Source: Polyangiaceae bacterium (GTDB taxonomy: Bacteria > Myxococcota_A > Polyangia > Polyangiales > Polyangiaceae). Taken from it: a stretch of 64,000 bases of DNA. A program made the translations under genes and the position numbers. The notes beneath the pieces were generated by a model. That model did no database searches, was not told the origin of the DNA, and saw only the letters and a list, made by a program, of their open reading frames with translations. The stretch lies in contig JALHPN010000019.1 in NCBI GenBank assembly GCA_022842465.1, positions 1 through 64,000 of the forward strand. Direction: 5' to 3'. Below, one piece after another: positions 7,871-17,291 of this stretch; the stretch's first letter is position 1, and each line of letters opens with the position of its first letter.

Positions 7871-9448
7871 ATGCCCTCGATCTCCCGCCGCGCGCCCGAC
7901 GTTCGCGCCGTCCTCTTCACGACCGTTGCCGTGGCCCTCGCTTTCACGGGGTGCTCGTCCAGAACGAACCAAGGCTCGGTCGCACCCGTGGGCGAGGAGC
8001 CGGGCGCGACCGAGCCGGGCGACGACGCCGATGGCGGCGCCGCCGACAGCGCGGACGGCGGATCGAACGTCGGCGCGCCGTGCTCCACGCACACGGAGTG
8101 CGTCGCCTCCGTGTGCTCGCGTACGGACGGCCGTTGCGTCAGGTGTCGAACGACCGCCGACTGTGCCCGAGGCGAGCGCTGCGCGGGGACCCAGTGCGTC
8201 GCGTCCACGGCGTGCACCAGCGATCGAAGCTGCGCATCGAGCAACATGGTGTGTGACGGCGAGGGCGAGCGGTGCGTCGAGTGCAACACCGCCGACGACT
8301 GCGCCGGGATGCCCTGTCTCGGCCACAGCTGCGTCGCGACGCGTGCCTGCACGAGCAGCACCCAGTGCGCGGATCTGAACATGGTCTGCGGTCCGGCGCT
8401 CCCGCCGGCGTGGCCCGCCACGTACCTCGGCAAGGGATGCGGCGAGTGCACCACGGTCGCCGACTGCGGCGCCGGGGAAGCCTGCCTCGAGCGGATGTGC
8501 GTCCCCGTCTGCCGCGAAGCGAAGCGGACGTGCGGCAGCTTCGAGGGTGCCGTGTGCGGAAGCTGTCCGTCCGGATCGGCGTGCGTCTCCACAGGGAGGG
8601 GCTGCGCGAGGGGCCGAGCCGACGCGTACGGGGCGACGGCGAGCGCCGACGGCGGCGATCGCCTCTTCCTCGAGAGAGATGGCCGTGCATCGGGCGGAGC
8701 GTCGCTCTCCGAGATCCTCGACGGCTCGGCGCCGCCACGCCTCGTAGCGACCTCGCCGGTGTACCTCGACGGCGTCGCGGTCAACGCGACGCACGTGTTC
8801 TTCGCCGACGTCGGCGGCGCCATCCACCGGCGCGGGATCCAGAGCGGCTCCGTCGGCGTCTTCGCGCGCGTGCCACCTTCGACGTCGAGCTGGTGCCAGG
8901 GGATCGCCGCGACCGACGCCTACCTCGTCTGCTCCGTCGTCGACTATGCGAACGGCGCGAACAGCGGCATCTACGCGTACCCCACCGGGGGAGGACCCGG
9001 CACCCGGATCAGCCCCGTGGTCCAGGCGTCCATCCTCGCCGAGGGCAGTCACGTCTACTGGGCCGAGATCAACGGTCCGCAGATCGGACGCACGCCGCTC
9101 GCGGGTGGCCCCACGCAGCTCCTGGGCAGGCGACAGGGAAAGGTGAGAGGCATCGTGGGGGGCCATCTCTACGTCGAGACGTACAGCGCCGGGCTCATCC
9201 GCATTCCAACCGGAGGTGGCGCGGAGCAGAGGGTCTCCGCCGACCACACCTTCCTCGGCGGTGGCGGGAGCGTGATCTACACGGCGGGGAGCGACGGCAT
9301 CGTCTACGCGTCGGATCTCGACGGGAAGAACGCGACGCCGCTCGGAACCTCCGCCGAGCTCGGCGGCGCGCCGGTCCACGCGGCGTACCGGCGCGGGAAC
9401 GACATCCTCTTCGTCGGCGCGAACGACGTGGTCCTCCTGAAGCCGTGA
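7871..9448 (+). CDS. Lipoprotein with Cys-rich repeats and beta-propeller domain
   Basis: This 525-residue protein starts with a signal ending in FTGC (about residue 27). After an acidic linker, residues about 60-240 hold four to five tandem Cys-rich units (TTADCARGERC, NTADDCAGMPC, TVADCGAGEAC). The remaining 280 residues look like a beta-propeller, with repeats such as HVFFADVGGAIHR, HVYWAEINGPQIGR and GGHLYVETYSAGLIR. This combination recurs in Polyangia surface lipoproteins and suggests carbohydrate or protein binding outside the cell. The gene at 9462 follows by 13 bases. Confidence 0.85.
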   Translation: MPSISRRAPDVRAVLFTTVAVALAFTGCSSRTNQGSVAPVGEEPGATEPGDDADGGAADSADGGSNVGAPCSTHTECVASVCSRTDGRCVRCRTTADCARGERCAGTQCVASTACTSDRSCASSNMVCDGEGERCVECNTADDCAGMPCLGHSCVATRACTSSTQCADLNMVCGPALPPAWPATYLGKGCGECTTVADCGAGEACLERMCVPVCREAKRTCGSFEGAVCGSCPSGSACVSTGRGCARGRADAYGATASADGGDRLFLERDGRASGGASLSEILDGSAPPRLVATSPVYLDGVAVNATHVFFADVGGAIHRRGIQSGSVGVFARVPPSTSSWCQGIAATDAYLVCSVVDYANGANSGIYAYPTGGGPGTRISPVVQASILAEGSHVYWAEINGPQIGRTPLAGGPTQLLGRRQGKVRGIVGGHLYVETYSAGLIRIPTGGGAEQRVSADHTFLGGGGSVIYTAGSDGIVYASDLDGKNATPLGTSAELGGAPVHAAYRRGNDILFVGANDVVLLKP

Positions 9449-9461
9449 TAGAAGCGTCCGC

Positions 9462-10172
9462 ATGTCGCCGCACCTGTACGCGCCGCCCCGCGCCGCGCTG
9501 ACGTCGCGCGCTGCGCAGAACGTCCTCTTGGTGATCGTGCTCTGCGCGTGTGGCGGCTCGGCCGTCAGCGGTCGTCCGACGACCCCGACGGGCGCGGGAC
9601 CGGAGAAGCCCGTCGCCACCGAAGCGAAGGACGACACGTCGTGCGTCGTCGACGGTGAGAAGGTCACGTTCAGCGAGCTCCAGGGCTGGCTCGGCAGGTT
9701 CTCCGTGGACCCAACGCCGGCGTATACGGCCAACCTCGAAGCGTCGAACGGTAGCTTCGACGGGACCGAGGAGCACTACGTCGCGCGGAAGATCGCGAAC
9801 GGCGACGTCTACGACTACATGATCGTCCGCACGCCGACCCACCATCACTACGAGCTCACGTTCAAGCAGCGCGGCGACGGCCAGCCCATCGCGGTGGCGC
9901 CCGCCGAGCCCGCGCGGTCCACGCACGCGACCCTCGAGGGCCGCGAGGTCGACGAGCGCACCTTCGAGCGGACGCTCCAGACCCTCGAGGTCGACGCGCA
10001 ACCTTGGGTCAACGCACATTTGATGGACGTCGAGGGCGGATCGGGGACGAGCGCCACGTTCGAGGCACGCGACCGCAAGACGGGCGCGCTCTGGACATAC
10101 GAGGTGAGCTCGGTGGGGTCTCGCAGCTCACGCTCGCTGTCGCGCGGCTCGCGCAAGTCGTCGACCCGATGA
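9462..10172 (+). CDS. Hypothetical lipoprotein
   Basis: This 236-residue protein has an N-terminal hydrophobic segment ending VLLVIVLCACGG, a plausible lipobox. It begins 13 bases after the propeller lipoprotein, so the two probably form an operon. The mature part is hydrophilic, with a His-rich turn (TPTHHHYEL) and a run of Glu/Arg helices. The last 20 residues are Ser/Arg-rich (SRSSRSLSRGSRKSS), which is odd and could reflect a late frameshift. No domain was recognised. Confidence 0.7.
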   Translation: MSPHLYAPPRAALTSRAAQNVLLVIVLCACGGSAVSGRPTTPTGAGPEKPVATEAKDDTSCVVDGEKVTFSELQGWLGRFSVDPTPAYTANLEASNGSFDGTEEHYVARKIANGDVYDYMIVRTPTHHHYELTFKQRGDGQPIAVAPAEPARSTHATLEGREVDERTFERTLQTLEVDAQPWVNAHLMDVEGGSGTSATFEARDRKTGALWTYEVSSVGSRSSRSLSRGSRKSSTR

Positions 10173-10211
10173 CCACGGCGCCGGAGACCAGGAACGCTGC
10201 TCGGTCGTTCC

Positions 10212-10727
10212 TCAGTTCCGCAGTCTGCGCAGCGCCTCGTGGATGCTCGGCAGATCGGCGTTGCCTCGATAGCGCACGATGTCGCTGACGCTGCTCTCGA
10301 ACTCCCGCGGATCGGTCCCCGTGGCGCGATCCTCCACGAGCAGTCGTGCGGTCTTGGCCTCGTACACCCGCAGCGTCGTTCGCGCGCGCGTTCGCTCGAA
10401 CGCTCTCGGCTTGCCGGTCTTCGAGTCCGCGTACGTGCGCGTCTCCAGGACTTCGTTGTCGATGACCAGGCAGGCGATCCAGCCTGGAAGGGGTTCCTTG
10501 GAGGCGAGCTCGGGGGGAAGGTAGTAGCTCCTCAGGTCCGGGATCCAGGCCGCCTCGGCCTTCGCGGGGTGAGTCTCCTTGGTGTAGAGCGCGAGTCCTT
10601 TGGTGGTGGGCGCCCACGAGAGTGGCGTGGGCGCGGAGCAGAACTGGGACGTCGCCGTCTGCTTGGCGAGCTCGCTCGGCCCGCAACCGCTGAGCGCAAG
10701 GGCCGCGAGACTGGCGATGAGCCTCAT
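10212..10727 (-). CDS. Hypothetical lipoprotein
   Basis: The ATG at 10727 gives MRLIASLAALALSGCG, a canonical lipoprotein signal. The longer open frame upstream overlaps the preceding gene and is Ser/Arg shadow. The mature part (about 155 residues) has a single extra Cys pair and a charged C-terminus resembling an adaptor domain, but no known family. It starts 34 bases after the stop of the lipoprotein gene 10762-11508 on the same strand, so the two are likely co-transcribed. Confidence 0.75.
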   Translation of the reverse strand: MRLIASLAALALSGCGPSELAKQTATSQFCSAPTPLSWAPTTKGLALYTKETHPAKAEAAWIPDLRSYYLPPELASKEPLPGWIACLVIDNEVLETRTYADSKTGKPRAFERTRARTTLRVYEAKTARLLVEDRATGTDPREFESSVSDIVRYRGNADLPSIHEALRRLRN

Positions 10728-10761
10728 GACTCGAGCGAGCGGCGAAGCTGCCGAGAGCGCT

Positions 10762-11508
10762 CTAGAAGGCATCGCGGCAGCTCGCGAGGTTTGCTCCGAC
10801 ACCCTCGACGAGCCGGACGCCCACCGCGCGGAGACCGCCGGTGCCTTCCGCGATGCGCGAGGCGACGTAGCCGCTGCTGCCGACGACGGCGGCTGCGCCG
10901 ACGGTGAGCACGGCAAGCTGGGCTGCCGAGAGCACGGTGGTCACGCCGACGGTCACCGTCGCGGTCATCGCGGCGACGATCCCTCCGGCGAGGAGCCCCG
11001 CGACCGTGCCGACGCAGGTCAGCGCGGGCGGGAGGAGCGGAGCTTCCGCACGACGGAGCAGCGCGGCGACCTCGTGGAGGTTCTGCTGCAGCGCCGCCTC
11101 GACGCCGGGCGCGAGCGTCTGATCGGCCGCCGGTCCGTTCGCGTCGTACTTCACGACGCCGAGCGCTGCTTGGCCGGCACGCAGCGCCTCACGGGTGCTA
11201 CCCACGGTCGCCGAGAGCGCGATGTCCCCGTTCGCGTCGAGCGCGAAACCGACGAGCCCCTGCAGATCGCTCCGGCCGTCGTGCACGAAGTAGAAGCTCC
11301 AGGTCCGGATGCCGGCCTCGAGGAGTCGCGGATCGGTGACGCGCACGTCTGTCATCAGCTCCGTCGCGCCCTCGGGCAAGACCTGGTCCACCTTCACCGC
11401 GTCGTCGCTTCCGCCGACGGGGGGATCTTCCTCCGCCGCTGGCGCGCACGCGACGGGGCCAAGCGTGCAAAGTGAGAGCATCAGGGTCGCGAGTAGCTTC
11501 GTCTTCAT
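10762..11508 (-). CDS. Lipoprotein with C-terminal hydrophobic Gly/Ala-rich domain (paralogue of 6840-7637)
   Basis: This 248-residue protein begins MKTKLLATLMLSLCTLGPVAC, a lipoprotein signal. A soluble region of about 140 residues includes EALRAGQAALGVVKYD. The final 90 residues are strongly hydrophobic and Gly/Ala/Val-rich (TVAGLLAGGIVAAMTATV, then AQLAVLTVGAAAVVG), ending in a Cys-containing tail. The architecture repeats that of the protein at 6840. It is probably the first gene of a two-gene unit with 10212-10727. A membrane-active or membrane-anchored role is possible but not shown. Confidence 0.75.
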   Translation of the reverse strand: MKTKLLATLMLSLCTLGPVACAPAAEEDPPVGGSDDAVKVDQVLPEGATELMTDVRVTDPRLLEAGIRTWSFYFVHDGRSDLQGLVGFALDANGDIALSATVGSTREALRAGQAALGVVKYDANGPAADQTLAPGVEAALQQNLHEVAALLRRAEAPLLPPALTCVGTVAGLLAGGIVAAMTATVTVGVTTVLSAAQLAVLTVGAAAVVGSSGYVASRIAEGTGGLRAVGVRLVEGVGANLASCRDAF

Positions 11509-12326
11509 GATGTCGTCTCGCGGAGCACGTCGTGTTCCACCCGGAGGACGCTGCTATTTCCGCCGTGGTGACTCGAGTACGCGAGCCGCGGGATCCATGC
11601 GCCCGCGGCGCATCCGCGGACACGCATCGCTCGCGGCGAGGAGCAGGGGACCCAGGGGTGATCCGCCGGCACGCTGGCGATCATGGGCCGGCCGCCGGGG
11701 CGAGCCCAACGTGAGCCTCTCGCCACGGTACGAGGCCACGGCCATCGTCTTCGAGCTCGTGCTCGACCTGCTGCACGCCGAGCGTCTCCCGCGCGCGACG
11801 AAGGGCGGCGAAGGATGGGAACGGTGCGACCGCAGTCGGGGCTGTTGCTCGCTCGTGAGCACGCCCCAGCCGCGCCCCGACGCCGTCCCAGACAGCCGCG
11901 CGCGGAGCGAGCCACCTGCCGAGGTGAACCTCGTGACCGACCACAGTGTGACGGCATCCCGCGCGAGTGACGGCCATGCGCTGACATGTGGAAAGTGGGT
12001 TCGAACCGTTCCGACTTCGAGCGGAACGCCCTCCCGATGCGCGTGATGTGGCGTGTCCGGGGCGAGGCGACTTCGCTGCGCTCGATGAAGAGAGCGTCGT
12101 CCGTGGCGCGGGGAGGCTCTTCCGCCTCCGACGAAGATGGAGGCGAGACCGTCTCACCCCACCATGTGAAGGCCTTCCTTCGTGACGGGCGCGCACCGCA
12201 AACGCCGCGCCATACGAGCTGTGGCGGGAAGAGCCCTCGAGCCGCGTGTTGCGGCGCGGACCACGTGGATCTTCAGCTCCGAGCCCGTCGCCGACCTCGT
12301 CAGGGGCGAGAAGATGGGCAACGCGG
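11509..12326. other. 818-base stretch without a credible gene
   Basis: No frame on either strand has a start, a ribosome-binding site and sustained coding bias. Short protein-like islands occur, such as SLSPRYEATAIVFELVLDLL on the plus strand near 11715 and SSEPVADLVRGEKMGNAVKV near 12270. They are flanked by shadow-like sequence, so I read them as decayed fragments. A 6-bp hairpin, GCCTCC/GGAGGC, lies near 12127-12147. Confidence 0.5.
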
Positions 12327-12782
12327 TCAAGGTGCGCCCACGACCCATGCCGCGGACGCCTCGTCACAACGTGCGACCACGCCAGCGTCTGGATAGGTGC
12401 AAGTGCTGGGCAGGTTGAAGCGGCAGTCGGCGCACGAGTCTCCGTTCGCCGGTGCAGCTTGCGGACACGATGCCGCGTACGCCGGGATCGAGACCGCCCA
12501 CGTTCCGCCCTCGCATCGGTAGCTACGCTTCGTCCCGGGAGTGCCGCACCGGTCCTCGTAGCTGCAGCTCGCGTCGCTCGCGTCGCTCTTTGCAGGCCCG
12601 CATTCGCTTCCCCTCGCGGGTTCGGTCGCTGGGCACTGCACGGCTGCGACGTCGGGGGTCGTCGCGTAGTCCCGCGTCGTCGAGCTCGAGTCTGCGGTCG
12701 AACCACCGCACGCTGCAGCGACGAGGGCAAGCGCGTGGCCGAGCACGATGCGCGACAAGACATCAGCGTTTCTCAGGTCCAT
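12327..12782 (-). CDS. Small Cys-rich lipoprotein
   Basis: The ATG at 12782 starts a 151-residue protein with signal VLGHALALVAAACGGS. The mature part carries ten cysteines in short loops (ARGSECGPA, DASCSYEDRCG, SYRCEGGTW, GDSCADCRFN, STCTYPDAG, ARCDEAS), spaced like repeated disulfide-bonded modules found in myxobacterial surface lipoproteins. The open frame extends upstream to 13253, but that part is Arg/Ser-rich and overlaps the divergent gene at 13021. No enzymatic motif is present. Confidence 0.8.
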   Translation of the reverse strand: MDLRNADVLSRIVLGHALALVAAACGGSTADSSSTTRDYATTPDVAAVQCPATEPARGSECGPAKSDASDASCSYEDRCGTPGTKRSYRCEGGTWAVSIPAYAASCPQAAPANGDSCADCRFNLPSTCTYPDAGVVARCDEASAAWVVGAP

Positions 12783-13020
12783 TTCGTCGCGTCGAGCAAG
12801 ATGCGCGCCGCTCCCGCGAGGGCGCGAATCTCTGCCGAAGAGAGCGCGGTGACCTCGCGCGACGTATGACACCGCTGGCGCGGCGGACGGCCGACCGGCG
12901 AACGAGGCCACCGCGCAGCGCAGCGGACCGAAGGATCCACGGCATCGTGGCCGCCCTCCCGACGTCGCGGCGGCAGGCGTCTCGGGGGATGGCGGCATAC
13001 CCGATGCAGAACCGTGCGCC

Positions 13021-14292
13021 GTGCCCTCCGTCCTCCGTTCTTCACTCCTCGTCGCGTGCGGTGTCGCCGCCCTCTCTGTCGCCTGCTCCGCGCCCGCCGA
13101 GCCCGACGCGAGAGACGCGAACGACGCTCTCTCGAGCAGCCACGCGCACCTCCTCGAGATGACGTTCGAGGGTGAGGTCGTCGCGCGCGCGGCGGAGACA
13201 CCTCGGCAGGCAGTCATCACGCAGCTCCAGTACCTCTCCGGGCATCTCAGCACGGACGGTGATGCCGGCGCGCAGATCCGCCAGGTGGCGGTGGTCGATG
13301 CGCGCGAGACGGCATCGGGCGAGACGAAGACGATTCGCTACAAGGCTGCGCTGCCCGTCGCATGGCCGAAGGACTCCCAGGCCCCGCAGAGCTACGAGCT
13401 CGTGCTGCCGCGCGACGCGTCGGCGCTGCCTCGCTTCAACGCGACGTACGATGGCAAGTGCGGGCAGAGTGTCTACGGTCAGGATCGCTTCTGGTACGAC
13501 TACAACCCTCGCGCGCCGGGGTGCACGTTCGCCGACGGCGACGTGATGCGCGCCACGGCCACGCTGCGCCCGCATCCCCGGACGACGCAGGACCGCTATC
13601 CCGAGTACGACAAGGTCTGGGCGGACGACAAGCTCGAGATCGTGATGGTGAACGGCGTGATCGCGTCCGACAACCCGTCCGACGAGAGCTACCGCGAGGT
13701 GGACGCGATCCTCTCCGCGCTCGGGAGCAAGCTCGAGAACGCGCAGCGCACCGAAGCTCCCCAGACCCGCAGCGTGCGACGGGACCAGACGCTCACGGGC
13801 AAGGTCCAGATCGGCGGACGCCTCCGCGACGTCGTCGTGCGCGCCATCAACGTCTACGAGGTCGAGACATCCCTGGACGACTTCGATGCTGTCTACGGGC
13901 CGGCGAGCGCGGACGCGGACATCATCGTGTACAGCGGTCACTCCGGGCTCGGACGGCACATCAAGAGCCTGCTCGCGCGCACGAAGGTGAAGCCGGAGCA
14001 GTATCAGGTCATGTACCTCTACGGCTGCAACACGTTCGAGTACGTGGGGACGGAGATCTTCCGCGAGAAGAGCGCGAAGAACGGCGAAGCGCGCGATCCG
14101 GACGGGACGAAGTTCCTGGACGTCGTCTCGACCGCGCGCCCCGCCTACGGAGACAACGGGCGCTCGACCCTCGCGCTCCTGGACGCGATGTTCGACGCGA
14201 AGCGGTCCTACAACGAGATCTTGTCGAGCGCGTTCTCGAGCATGCACCTCACCGTGGTCTTCGGCGAAGAGGACAACGCGTTCCAGCCCTGA
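13021..14292 (+). CDS. Caspase/gingipain-fold (clan CD-like) lipoprotein
   Basis: This 423-residue protein starts at a GTG and opens with a lipoprotein signal ending AALSVAC (about residue 22). In the C-terminal half two motifs fit a clan CD cysteine-peptidase dyad: IIVYSGHSGLG (His307) and VMYLYGCNTFE (Cys336), each after a hydrophobic strand. The N-terminal 200 residues are beta-rich and unassigned. Caspase-like proteins cleave proteins after specific residues; whether this one is active is inferred only from the dyad. It stands alone on its strand, and a damaged gene follows immediately at 14303. Confidence 0.75.
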   Translation: MPSVLRSSLLVACGVAALSVACSAPAEPDARDANDALSSSHAHLLEMTFEGEVVARAAETPRQAVITQLQYLSGHLSTDGDAGAQIRQVAVVDARETASGETKTIRYKAALPVAWPKDSQAPQSYELVLPRDASALPRFNATYDGKCGQSVYGQDRFWYDYNPRAPGCTFADGDVMRATATLRPHPRTTQDRYPEYDKVWADDKLEIVMVNGVIASDNPSDESYREVDAILSALGSKLENAQRTEAPQTRSVRRDQTLTGKVQIGGRLRDVVVRAINVYEVETSLDDFDAVYGPASADADIIVYSGHSGLGRHIKSLLARTKVKPEQYQVMYLYGCNTFEYVGTEIFREKSAKNGEARDPDGTKFLDVVSTARPAYGDNGRSTLALLDAMFDAKRSYNEILSSAFSSMHLTVVFGEEDNAFQP

Positions 14293-14302
14293 CGCGACGC
14301 CC

Positions 14303-15094
14303 ACCGCGCCTTAGCGGACGACGTCACGACCGTCGAGCGCTCGCTGCGCCGCCTCCGTAGCCGAGGCCACCTCGGGGGCGGGACCTGGGGCGCACGCGCG
14401 CTCGCCGCCTTCGGGCTCCCCGCGGCCGCCCACGAGCGAACACGCTGCAGCCTCGCGCGTCTGGCTCGCCATCGCGCACGCAACGAATGCCCTGCGCGCC
14501 GCGGATCTCGCCGGTGCTGCGCTCCACCATCGCCGAGCACGGGCGTCGTTCGCGCTCGCGCCTCCGGAGGCGCGAGCCGAGCTCCTCCTCGCGGAGGCCT
14601 TCGTCGCGAGCCGCGTCTCCCCGTCGGACGTCGCGGCCCTCCTCGCCGCGGTCGAGCCGCTCCTCGAGCTCGCGATGAGCGCCGCCGATCGCGCGAACCT
14701 CCACGCGCGCTGGATCGATCAGCGCGCCTACGAGTCGAACAAGCGCATCGGCGTCGACCGAGGTGCCGCCGCGGCGGAGGCCCTCAATCTCCTCGTCCCC
14801 ACGCGCGACGCGCCACCGTTCGCGCTCTGCCGTCGCGCCAACGGCCTCGCTCACGCGCGCTGGAAGCAGGGGTTCTCCGCGGAGGCCGCCGCACACGCCC
14901 GCGACGCGATCCGGCACGCGGGAGATGGCGGCCACGTGCGCCTCCGCGCGATGGCCCTCACCATGCTGGGACGCATCCTCGGCGGCGCCGAAGGCGCGGC
15001 GTATCGTGCACGCGCGGACGACATCGTTCGAGCCTTGGAGGACGAAGCGCTCCTCCTCCGCTTCCGCGTTCGCGAGAGGTCGCACGGGACGTAG
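14303..15094 (+). pseudogene. Frameshifted gene, possibly helical/TPR-like protein
   Basis: From about 14303 one frame reads VERSLRRLRSRGHLGGGTWG and then LAAFGLPAAAHE, with normal codon use but no start codon. Near 14430 the coding signal shifts frame and continues VWLAIAHATNALRAADLAG, then through an ATG at 14675 to the stop at 15094. The second part is all-helical with Ala/Leu/Arg pairs, like a TPR or solenoid protein. The simplest reading is a decayed gene missing its 5' end with a single frameshift. A short surviving protein of 139 residues from 14675 remains possible. Confidence 0.5.
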
Positions 15095-15105
15095 CTCGTA
15101 GAGCC

Positions 15106-15693
15106 CTACTCGGAGGGGACCACCAGGGGAGTCTGCGCGAAGCGGATTCGTGCGTCGCCCACGCGGTCGACGTCGACCTGCGCCGTGTAGCGGCCGCTGG
15201 TCGCGAAGGCAGTCTGAATCTGCGCCGCGATCTCCGCAGCGGTCGCGCCCTTGCGCACCTCGACGCGCTTGTAGCTCGGGTCGATCGCCTTCGCGACGCC
15301 GAAGAGGTCCGCTGCCTTCGCCCGAACCTCGATGACACCCGCCTCCTTCGCGACGCCGCTGACGGTGATCCAGCCGGGGTGATGCGCGCCTCCGTCGGTG
15401 CCACTCGCCGTGACACCCGGAACGGCGCTTCTTGCGGCAGGCGGAGGCAGAATGGGACGGGAGTCTGCTTCCTTTCGAGCAGGCTGCGTGGGTCGCGGAT
15501 CCGCCTGCGCAGGCGGCTTGGCCGGCGCAGGCGGCTTGGCCGGCGTGGGCGGCTTCGCCTGGGAAGGCGGTCTGGCTTGCGGCGGCGCGGCGGCCGGAGC
15601 CACGGGGCGCGGCGGCGGCACGAGCTGGGCGCTGGCGGCGGACGACGTCAGGCCCGCGAGGGCGAGGGAGGCGATCGAGAGCTTGATGTTCAT
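15106..15693 (-). CDS. Secreted proline-rich protein
   Basis: This 195-residue protein has a clear Sec signal (MNIKLSIASLALAGLTSSAASA). A proline-rich linker follows, with a repeated Lys-Pro-Pro-x-Pro/Ala pattern (PPTPAKPPAPAKPP, about residues 45-70). The last 95 residues form a compact alpha/beta domain (WITVSGVAKEAGVIEVRAKA, then EIAAQIQTAFATSG). The linker could span peptidoglycan or extend from the surface. The C-terminal domain is not one I recognise. Confidence 0.75.
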   Translation of the reverse strand: MNIKLSIASLALAGLTSSAASAQLVPPPRPVAPAAAPPQARPPSQAKPPTPAKPPAPAKPPAQADPRPTQPARKEADSRPILPPPAARSAVPGVTASGTDGGAHHPGWITVSGVAKEAGVIEVRAKAADLFGVAKAIDPSYKRVEVRKGATAAEIAAQIQTAFATSGRYTAQVDVDRVGDARIRFAQTPLVVPSE

Positions 15694-15878
15694 GGGATTT
15701 CACTCGACCGGCTGCACCTCGCATGCCGGTCGAGCGCTCCTCCGAACGTGGCCCGTTTCCCGATGCGCGTGACGGGAGCGTGTTTCGTTCCCGGGATCGA
15801 TGATCCAGGAGCCAGCGCGGGGGCGAGCTCGTCGCTCGCTGCATCGACGCCGCGCCGACTCCCTTGCAGCAGGGTCGC

Positions 15879-16736
15879 TCAGGGGTTCGGAAAGCTGACG
15901 GTCAGCGGGTTGTACACGAGCCCCGCGAGCCACTCGTGGCCGACGACGCGGAAGTGGTGCTTTCTGCCGTGCGGGTTGTCGACCGTCTTGCACTCGCGCC
16001 AGCGCTGCGCCCACTTGTAGGCGCCCGTCCACTGCATGTACTCGCCGGAGCCGAGCCAGTAGTCGGCGGTCGTGTGCCAGTTGCCGCCGCTCTTGAAGCG
16101 GTACCGCACCCGCTGCGGCCCGTCGACGGTGTCGAAGCGGCAGGACATGTGGTCGGCCTTTCGCTTCACCCACGGCGTCGAGTGCTGGTTCGGCCAGCAG
16201 TAGGTGAACTTGCCCGAGCCGGAGTGGGCCGAGTTCGTGATGTCGCAGAGGTCGCTCGCTGCCATCGGCGCTGCACCGGCCGTCAGGGTCGAGCCCGACG
16301 CTGCCCCCGCGGTCTCGCCCTCGTCCGACGCGTCGACCCGGAACCTGCCGCTGTCGACGCGCCCCGCGGCCTCCTTCAACGCCTCCGGTGCCTGCGCCTT
16401 CGCGAGCCTCTCGTAGAGCGCGACGGGATCGCTTCCCGCGATGCGCTGCGCTTGCTCGAGCTCGTCGTCGGGGGCGCCGACGGTTCCGATGATCCCCACC
16501 CCGAGCTCGTCGTCCGGGCCGCTCACGAAGGTCACGAGCGTGTTCGAGGACGTGCGGATGGACGCGACGGTCGTGCCCTCGACCCTCCGACTCGCGGCGG
16601 TGAGCGCAGAGGCGCTCTCCTCGACGGTCTCGCCGTCGACTTCCTCGACATCGAGCGCGCGAGCGTCGCCGCATCCCACCCCACCGAGCGCTGCAGCCGA
16701 CACGGCGAACACCGAAACGAACAGCTTCCGTTGCAT
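15879..16736 (-). CDS. Hypothetical lipoprotein
   Basis: The ATG at 16736 gives MQRKLFVSVFAVSAAALGGVGC, a lipoprotein signal. An upstream extension of 46 residues is implausible. Of 285 residues, the first 160 form an acidic, Ser/Thr-rich region. The last 110 are rich in Trp, Tyr and His (GKFTYCWPNQHSTPW, YWLGSGEYMQW, KHHFRVVGHEWLAGL), with paired Cys, suggesting a beta-rich binding domain. No known family was recognised. Confidence 0.75.
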   Translation of the reverse strand: MQRKLFVSVFAVSAAALGGVGCGDARALDVEEVDGETVEESASALTAASRRVEGTTVASIRTSSNTLVTFVSGPDDELGVGIIGTVGAPDDELEQAQRIAGSDPVALYERLAKAQAPEALKEAAGRVDSGRFRVDASDEGETAGAASGSTLTAGAAPMAASDLCDITNSAHSGSGKFTYCWPNQHSTPWVKRKADHMSCRFDTVDGPQRVRYRFKSGGNWHTTADYWLGSGEYMQWTGAYKWAQRWRECKTVDNPHGRKHHFRVVGHEWLAGLVYNPLTVSFPNP

Positions 16737-17291
16737 GGAGCCTCCTCGAGCTTGTGATCGGAACGCGCCCTCGTGCCCGGACCTCCGGGACGACGGCATG
16801 GCGTTCGAACGAGCCCAGTTAGTGCGCCCGCAGGCGTCTCCCGACAACGTCACCGAACGGGTGACGCCGCGCATCGCGGGGCTGGGCTCAGCACCTGACG
16901 ACGCCGGCGAGCTCGTGCCGCGTCCACTCCGCGGCGCTGCCCTTGTCCAGCTGGAACGAGAGGCGCGCAGTCCCTCGGCATCTCGATGCTGGCCGCGGCT
17001 GCGTCTTCGTCATCCTGCGGTTCTCACAAGTGTCGGTGCGTCACCCGTCCGCGCGATGGCCCGAGGTCCCAGTTCGGGATGGTCCACGGGGGTTCGGCCG
17101 CGCAGGGGCTTCGACTGCTACACGACCTCAGCTCCGCGGGTGGCGCTTCCGAAGCGCGTCGAGCACCTCGTCGACGAGGTCGTCGCTGTCGAGAACGTGC
17201 GTTTACAGATCATCTACATGTATCGATCACACGACCCGGACCGTGTCGATCGAAAATCGCACAGTCGGCCCTCCTCCGAGGACCTGGATCA
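16737..17291. other. Gene-free stretch with a possible short remnant
   Basis: About 550 bases carry no convincing gene. A 24-codon minus-strand island, VLDSDDLVDEVLDALRKRHP followed by a stop at 17128-17130, has normal codon use. It is preceded by an in-frame stop (17202-17204), so it looks like the last trace of a lost gene. The segment 17200-17290 is less GC-rich than its surroundings. Confidence 0.4.

Noticed and set aside
12182-12418. A 78-codon plus-strand frame containing a protein-like island
   Set aside because: It runs about 90 bases into the end of a well-supported minus-strand gene and lacks a ribosome-binding site; at most it is a fragment.
11681-12763. A 360-codon minus-strand open frame in the gene-poor stretch
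   Set aside because: It is Ser/Arg/Thr-rich with no ribosome-binding site, no conserved motif and overlap with the Cys-rich lipoprotein gene at 12327-12782.
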